From: Euperipatoides rowelli
Taxonomy: Eukaryota > Onychophora > Udeonychophora > Euonychophora > Peripatopsidae
Reading direction: 5' to 3' (one strand)
Length of the DNA stretch: 11,289 nt
NCBI GenBank assembly: GCA_003024985.2
Contig: PXIH01S0022981.1
The translations under genes were made by a program, and so were the position numbers. How positions within the stretch are numbered: position 1 is the first letter of the stretch; every line of letters starts with the position of its first letter. The notes below the pieces were generated by a model. The model had not been told where the DNA came from and did not search any database. It saw nothing but the letters and a program-made list of their open reading frames with translations. Below, piece after piece: positions 7,267-11,289 of this stretch.

Positions 7267-7669
7267 TCTGACTCAATTGCTACTAGCCTATGGATAGACC
7301 ATGGGATGGTGGTTTTCTGGTTCAGAAACTTTACTAGCTCTATCTTCTCAGAAGGGAAAGAAACTTTTGATTGGTTATGTATGTCTCATCACAGCTTCTA
7401 GCCTGAAGTTTACACTCCAATTTAGACTCACTGTGATAACACACAAGGTTTCACCAATCTTTTCCCCTTGGAAGGAAAATATTGGTGAAACCTTGTGTGT
7501 CCCAGTGAGTCTAAATTGGAGTGTAAACTTCAGGCTAGAAGCTGCGAGGAGACATACATAACCAATTTAAAGTTGCCTTTTCTTCTGAGAAGATAGAGCT
7601 AGTAAAGTTTCTGAACCATAAAACCACCATCTTGTGGTTTATCCATAGGCTAGTAGCAATTGGGTCAGA
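7267..7669. repeat. Foldback: 199/196-bp inverted repeat with 8-nt loop
   Basis: The left arm (7267-7465) and the reverse complement of the right arm (7474-7669) match over almost their full length. I count about 16 substitutions and one 3-nt indel, roughly 90% identity. Only CCTTGGAA (7466-7473) separates them. Neither arm codes for a plausible protein. About eight of the differences would be G-U wobble pairs in a plus-strand transcript, while only about two would be in a minus-strand transcript. No terminal motif or target duplication of a known transposon class was found at the borders. Candidate explanations are a foldback or MITE-like element, a local inverted duplication, or a hairpin-RNA locus. 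Confidence 0.9.
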
Positions 7670-8348
7670 TCTTGCTTTCTCTTCACAAAAAGTAAAGCTG
7701 TGGTATACACAGACACAAACATACACTAAAGCCAAGTATACAGTATATTTTAGTCCATGTTTTTATGTTTACATAAGAGCTATAAATATCATTCTTGTTT
7801 CTTTCTTTAGGAATTTTTATGTAAGGAATTTAAGGTTAGTAATTTATCATTCTTAGAGTACTTTATGTAAAATCTCTGACAAGGTAAAAGGCATATAAAA
7901 TTTGGCATCCACATACAGAACGAACCTGCAAAAATATAGTTTATGGAAAACAAATTAATTTAAGTAAATAATTTGTTTTTAGGAAACTATAGTATTAAAT
8001 ATAATATTTTAATACAAAATCCATTTTGGGGAACCGTAACATGCTATAGGTGTTTGCAAAGAAAGAAGAATCAAACCAATTTTTAAAAAAAAACTCATTT
8101 TTTTTAAATATAAATAGATATTTTAGAAACTAAATTTTCGATAAAAATGACTTCATAGTATAATTGTTGAGATACTTTTGTTCATATTTGTTCTAAATCT
8201 ATCAGTAAAAATAAAAGTTGGACATGTGGGAGCATTAATTTTGTTTTATGCGTTCCACAAAGTTTTAATTATACAGTATAGTAAAAATAAAAATGGTGAC
8301 TAAGAAAAGTTTAAATACAGAAACAATTGCCGTTTCTGAGGATAGGGA
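7670..8348. other. AT-rich stretch, nothing firmly recognised
   Basis: Non-coding AT-rich sequence. The only item of note is a strong acceptor-like tract ending at 7810, discussed among the findings. No repeats or RNA genes were recognised. Confidence 0.5.
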
Positions 8349-8454
8349 CAGTGCCGTAACTTGGGTGGTGCCGTCAGTGCGGCCGCACCGGGCGCAATCC
8401 TAAAGGATTGCGGCCGCACCGGGCGCAATCCTAAAGGAGGGCGTAACCGCACTG
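8349..8454. mobile_element. GC-rich block with inverted ends, possible tiny DNA-transposon derivative
   Basis: The block begins CAGTGCCGTAAC (8349-8360) and its minus strand begins CAGTGCGGTTAC (8454-8443), identical at 10 of 12 positions. Animal repeats starting CAGTGGCGTAAC followed by a GC-rich GGTGCC/GGGCGC block are widespread DNA-transposon ends, as I recall them. No 8-bp or other target duplication is visible next to the ends. The core is a 31-bp tandem repeat annotated separately. It could be one transposon end duplicated in place rather than a complete element. Confidence 0.4.
8378..8438 (+). repeat. Two tandem copies of a 31-bp GC-rich unit
   Basis: The 30 bases 8378-8407 recur exactly at 8409-8438, a period of 31. 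Each contains GCGGCCGC and GCACCGGGCGC. GCAATCCT (8394-8401) and AGGATTGC (8404-8411) form an 8-bp perfect inverted repeat across the junction. The block is strikingly GC-rich and CpG-rich in an AT-rich window. Confidence 0.9.
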
Positions 8455-8629
8455 CAAATACGCTTAAAAACTAGGTAAAAAAAAAATCAAATCACAGGGC
8501 ACAGGTGTGGAGGAGCTGGGGCTCCCAAACGTATAACGCATATACAGTATATATTAATCATTGAAATTAATTATTTTCCTTTAAAGAACTAAATATATTT
8601 AAAAACAAATTTATATTATAACCTTTTGT

Positions 8630-8630
8630 N
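8630..8630. other. Assembly gap (single N) between contigs C3 and C4
   Basis: The undetermined base sits directly before a C15 run, so assembly probably broke at the homopolymer. Confidence 0.9.
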
Positions 8631-8645
8631 CCCCCCCCCCCCCCC
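8631..8645. repeat. C15 homopolymer at start of contig C4
   Basis: Fifteen C residues abut the gap and precede monomer M2. A C10 run likewise precedes monomer M1 at 6638, so poly-C is part of the repeat structure and not only an artefact. Confidence 0.85.
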
Positions 8646-8862
8646 ACACCAAATGCCCAAGTCTATTTTCATTGTCTACACTATGAAACTTACCCACTTA
8701 CCAAATTTCAAATTTATGCTAAATAGTTCTGGGTCAATTAGCCTCACCCTTCCCCCCAAAAAAAATCCAAAACTCTATTTTCATTGTTGACACAATGAAA
8801 CCTACCCCCATTCCAAATTTCAAGTTTGTGCTATTTTGGAAAGTATGCTAATTCTTATTCAA
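8646..8862 (+). repeat. Repeat monomers M2 and M3 (about 112-bp period)
   Basis: Two head-to-tail monomers share TCTATTTTCATTGT (8662 and 8774, period 112), then ATGAAAC.TACCC, CCAAATTTCAA and TATGCTAA. Each is preceded by a C-rich stretch (C15 and CCTTCCCCCC). They are homologous to M1 at the end of contig C2, M3 and M1 both ending in AAGTATGCTAA. No coding potential is seen. This is an unnamed interspersed or tandem repeat family. Confidence 0.75.
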
Positions 8863-9114
8863 AGTGATTACAAACTTGTAACAAACTTGTATGTAACAAA
8901 CAAACTTACTGCTTTATATATTAGATTGGAATGATAATTTGAAGTATGACTGTTGTTGATAACTGCAGACAGGAGAATGATGATATAATGTAGAAATAGT
9001 AACTGAAAAAAGAATGTGTCTTTAAAATATCCAATAATTTTTTATTGGTAAAAGCTGCAGCTGGTATGTTAAGTAAACTCATAATATTATTTACAAAATA
9101 ATAAAATAAAATAT
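8863..9114. other. AT-rich stretch after the monomers
   Basis: Contains a short direct repeat of ACAAACTTGTA within 8870-8905 and otherwise nothing recognised. Reading frames across it on the minus strand have no family resemblance. Confidence 0.4.
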
Positions 9115-9221
9115 TGGAACAACTTGTTGGACTGACTCCACGGATTCCCGTCCAGCCACAAACCCAGGATACAAAATACCAAAGAACTCCGGAGTCATTC
9201 ACAACAAGAAAGAACAACTGT

Positions 9222-9259
9222 GCTTGTGCGTACACTCAACAACAAGTGTACGCACATGC
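9222..9259. repeat. 15-bp hairpin, GC-richer
   Basis: GCTTGTGCGTACACT (9222-9236) and AGTGTACGCACATGC (9245-9259) are complementary at 14 of 15 positions around the 8-nt spacer CAACAACA. A perfect 10-bp palindrome ACTCCGGAGT lies just upstream at 9186-9195. The block from about 9120 to 9260 is less AT-rich than its surroundings. It may be a remnant of a small foldback or of joined transposon ends. No target duplication was identified. Confidence 0.7.
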
Positions 9260-9692
9260 TAATTATTTGATACAGGAATAATTTGTTTATAATTTTCACG
9301 TTTGAGAAAGGCGATCGCTTTGCATGTTTTTTTGCAATCTCATAATTGATCAGATTATGCGACCTTTGCTAATAAATAATAAAGGCCCCATTAGGGAAAG
9401 TAAACAACATGCAAAGACACACAGATAAATCTCACACGAATTAAAGTAACAAATAATATTACAGTACTATAAAAATACCATTACCGGTACTTGATTTATT
9501 ATTATTTTTTTTTTATCTGATTTAAATGACAAAAATCAGGTAAGACCAGGGTCTTAATATAAACATATAACAATTGAAAAAAAATACAAAACAAAACATA
9601 CATCTTTTATACAATAACACAAAAATATAGAAATGAATGAAATTAACATGTTTTCTTATACATACAGTATAACCCCATGGGGTCAATAGTTT
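9260..9692. other. AT-rich stretch up to the gap, nothing recognised
   Basis: Holds a GCGATCGC palindrome at about 9312 and many short A and T runs. No gene or repeat family is recognised. Confidence 0.4.
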
Positions 9693-9693
9693 N
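9693..9693. other. Assembly gap (single N) between contigs C4 and C5
   Basis: Undetermined base 17 bp before another long C run. Confidence 0.9.
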
Positions 9694-9709
9694 ATTGGTT
9701 CATTTATCT

Positions 9710-9723
9710 CCCCCCCCCCCCCC
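9710..9723. repeat. C14 homopolymer near start of contig C5
   Basis: Fourteen C residues close to the gap at 9693, another sign that C/G runs limited the assembly. Confidence 0.9.
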
Positions 9724-9797
9724 AACAAAATATATTAATGATGAGGCCAGCAGGTCAAGTCAATATAGATGATAAATCTCCACAAGCAGAAAGGTAA

Positions 9798-10175
9798 AGT
9801 GGCCTCCCTATAGCAAGTAGAAACATTTCTACAGCATATACACAAATGGTAGGCCCCAAAATTTTAGCTATGTTACTAACTTTTAATGCATACCCAGCCG
9901 ACATTTTTGAATGTGATAGGTGGTTGGTATCAGTTACGAGTTTGGCAAGGGACCTGGTTTGGACCTTGGATGTTATGAAACAAGTAATATAGACAAAACA
10001 CACTATTAAAGCAAAAGTGATATATAACAGGGGTCTAGGAAACTTCAAGGGTTTTTCTATGAAAGAAAGAATAAGGCAATTCAAAATATTGTTTTCTAAA
10101 GCACCCAAAGAAGATTATGGCCTAAAACTTGTCATAGCATGCATACAAATAAAAGAAGAACCCCCTAGGGGTTGA
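9798..10175 (+). pseudogene. Possible upstream part of the retroelement, frame interrupted once
   Basis: This plus-strand frame is open for about 126 codons apart from one TAG at 9990-9992, a long run for such AT-rich DNA. It lies just upstream of the Gag-like relic, which continues in a different frame, and ends at TGA 10173-10175, 23 bases past where the Gag frame opens. Composition is A-rich like the Gag region. It includes short stretches such as KERIRQFKILFSKAPKEDYG, but I recognise no Gag or polymerase motif. The opposite strand is also open here (10108 to 9755) with hydrophobic segments, so coding strand is uncertain. It may be a frameshifted N-terminal Gag segment or unrelated. Confidence 0.25.
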
Positions 10176-10948
10176 CCAACAGCGCTTCATAGTCACATCA
10201 AACATGCTGGGTCCACAATGGACAAACAAGATGAAAGAGGATTTACTGTTGATGCAATATAAAAGAGGCATTATAAATTCTACAATCAGAGTAGACGTTT
10301 TAAAATTCAGGCCTGAAACTTTTAATCAAGCAGTAGATTACAGCCTTGGAATAGAATGTCACTATAAAGCATTTGGCTTAAACAAGTCCAGTGTGCACAT
10401 AGCGGAAATAAATGAGGATGAAAATGAAAATAGCCTAAATTTTCACGAAAATGGTGAAATCAAAAGGAAAAGGCCAAAGAAAAAGGACAAAGGTCCAGGT
10501 AAAAAGGCCATAGAATCCTCACCAACCTCACCAGAACAAACTAATAGCGAAATGATGGTCAATAATGCAGTACAATCGGATAAAACAGGGTATGAGTATC
10601 AGCTATATTATTACAATGGTATAACTCCGAATACAAAAATTATGCATGAAAGACCCTCTATAATTGTCTGTGCCACCTGCCAAGGGCACGGACACATTCA
10701 TTAATATTGTCCAGAAAAAGATAAACCACCAAACATACCAGCAACCAGCAGTAATTCTAAGAGTGGGGCATTAAACTCCAACACCCCTCACCAGTAAGCA
10801 CAGTCACTATGGACGAGGGGCACAATCACAAAAATCGGAACTAAGCTGCAACACAAATAAAAAACCTAAGGTTGACAAAAGATGTAAAGTAGCTTTCACC
10901 AAACTGTTCATTCCACAAAAAAATGAAACAATATTTCCAAGAAAATAA
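10153..10948 (+). pseudogene. Gag-like nucleocapsid relic of an LTR (Ty3/gypsy-type) retrotransposon
   Basis: Gag packages retrotransposon RNA into cytoplasmic particles. The frame opens after a stop at 10150, has its first ATG at 10204 and runs to TAA 10702-10704. It contains a capsid-type stretch (YKRGIINSTIRVDV, then RPETFNQAVDYSLGIE, like the G-L-x-x-x-I-R / P-x-T-x-x-x-A / E pattern of Gag capsid ends), a highly basic tract (about residues 86-104) and a CCHC zinc knuckle, C-X2-C-X4-H-X4-C, at 10669-10710. The TAA falls inside the last X4, so the knuckle is broken. The same frame continues to a stop at 10795; another frame then stays open to 10948, suggesting an additional frameshift. No protease, reverse transcriptase, primer-binding site or LTR is visible. 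A LINE ORF1 with a zinc knuckle is the alternative, less favoured because only one knuckle is present. Confidence 0.6.
10669..10710 (+). other. CCHC zinc knuckle interrupted by TAA
   Basis: Cysteines at codons 10669 and 10678, histidine at 10693 and cysteine at 10708 have exactly the retroviral-type C-X2-C-X4-H-X4-C spacing, followed by PEK as often seen in Gag proteins. The in-frame TAA at 10702-10704 replaces one spacer residue. Conservation of spacing on both sides shows that the stop is a point change in a once-coding sequence. Confidence 0.75.
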
Positions 10949-10984
10949 CGGAAAATATTAAAACAAAGAACAAAAACAAAATGA

Positions 10985-11289
10985 CTAACTAAGGAAAGGT
11001 TAAGTAAAATTGGCTTGCTTAGGGATTAGGAAATATTTTGTCAATTTGGGTGTGGGCTTGCTGAGAATGTTATCCATATGTTTTGGGACTGTGGTCAGGC
11101 TAAGACTCTCTATGCATACATCTTCAAATATATGCAAGTGAAATATAATTTGACTGAGTTCTGGACTAAGAAGTCAATTGAGGAAGTTCCATTTGTGCTG
11201 CATAAATTTATATATGGTGTGTTTTATGCCATTTGGAAAATTAGGTGCATCCTAATCTTTCAAGAAAGAAAGATTGATTATATGGGGTT
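10985..11289 (+). pseudogene. LINE polymerase C-terminal zinc-binding domain relic (L1/Tx1-like)
   Basis: The frame beginning at 10985 reads LTKERLSKIGLL, one TAG (11027-11029), then a C-X3-C-X7-H-X4-C cluster (11039-11092) around AENVIHMFWDC. This is the pattern of the zinc-binding region at the end of non-LTR retrotransposon polymerases (zf-RVT), where T-K-x-R-L precedes the cysteines and H-x-F-W-x-C closes the cluster. The frame then stays open to the window edge, with aromatic and basic residues (FYAIWKIRC) as in L1-type elements. The first cysteine pair is spaced by three rather than the usual two residues, perhaps an inserted codon. The reverse transcriptase and endonuclease parts are missing upstream, so the copy is 5'-truncated and dead. 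Confidence 0.7.

Noticed and set aside
7301-7856. Several open frames (86, 66 and 74 codons) in and after the foldback.
   Set aside because: Frames on both strands mirror each other because of the inverted repeat, and none resembles a protein family.
8921-9235. Minus-strand frame of 104 codons with hydrophobic stretches.
   Set aside because: It crosses AT-rich sequence and the hairpin, hydrophobicity comes from A/T-rich codons, and no motif is recognised.
9309-9322. GCGATCGC palindrome, resembling the cyanobacterial HIP1 octamer.
   Set aside because: It is a single occurrence in clearly eukaryotic DNA, so the resemblance is coincidental.
9522-9728. Minus-strand frame of 68 codons running through the N at 9693 and the C14 run.
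   Set aside because: It includes an undetermined residue and poly-Gly from the homopolymer; it is not a gene.
9755-10108. Minus-strand frame of about 117 codons with a membrane-like segment.
   Set aside because: It starts at TTG rather than ATG in a eukaryotic context and lies opposite a mostly open plus-strand frame next to the Gag relic. It is kept only as an uncertainty in that entry.
1-11289. Search for CRISPR arrays, operons, riboswitches and bacterial promoters.
   Set aside because: No regularly spaced repeats or prokaryotic gene organisation are present; the window is eukaryotic non-coding DNA.

Overview
The window looks like animal nuclear DNA from a draft assembly. It is strongly AT-rich and almost entirely non-coding, and it holds one short spliced exon with canonical AG/GT borders. 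The rest is decayed transposons: hAT ends, a CR1/Jockey-type LINE, a second LINE of L1/Tx1 flavour and a Gag-like retrotransposon relic. Four single N bases (2578, 6754, 8630, 9693) cut it into five contigs: C1 1-2577, C2 2579-6753, C3 6755-8629, C4 8631-9692 and C5 9694-11289. There are no bacterial-type genes, operons, tRNA, rRNA or CRISPR arrays. The species cannot be fixed from the sequence. Long introns and this transposon mix fit an invertebrate such as a mollusc as well as a non-mammalian vertebrate.

Layout. C1 opens with a G run and a hAT terminus (about 12-70), followed by featureless AT-rich sequence and a GC-richer island (1680-2060). It ends in a 94-bp segment that is repeated exactly at the start of C3. 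C2 holds a minus-strand CR1/Jockey-like LINE 3' end (about 3008-4030) and the only convincing gene piece, a 48-bp exon (4253-4300) encoding LASKEGYLTKQGGNIK, the first strand of a PH domain closest to DAPP1/Bam32. After it comes an old, diverged tandem duplication with a period of about 0.46-0.5 kb. Its second copy was later split by a 702-bp non-autonomous hAT element (5153-5854) with a perfect 8-bp target duplication. C2 ends in a GC-rich repeat head plus one repeat monomer. C3 carries a 403-bp near-perfect foldback (7267-7669) and a compact GC-rich block with a 31-bp tandem repeat (8349-8454). C4 opens with poly-C and two more monomers of the repeat seen at the end of C2. C5 holds a broken Gag-like gene (10153-10948), with a stop codon inside its zinc knuckle, next to the zinc-binding C-terminal domain of a LINE polymerase that runs off the end of the window.

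Interpretation. The sequence is best read as intron around one PH-domain exon, filled with successive transposon insertions; nothing here works together as a pathway. I found no convincing undescribed system. The observations most worth following up are the evidence that C2 and C3 are in swapped order, the long foldback as a possible double-stranded RNA source, and the PH exon itself.
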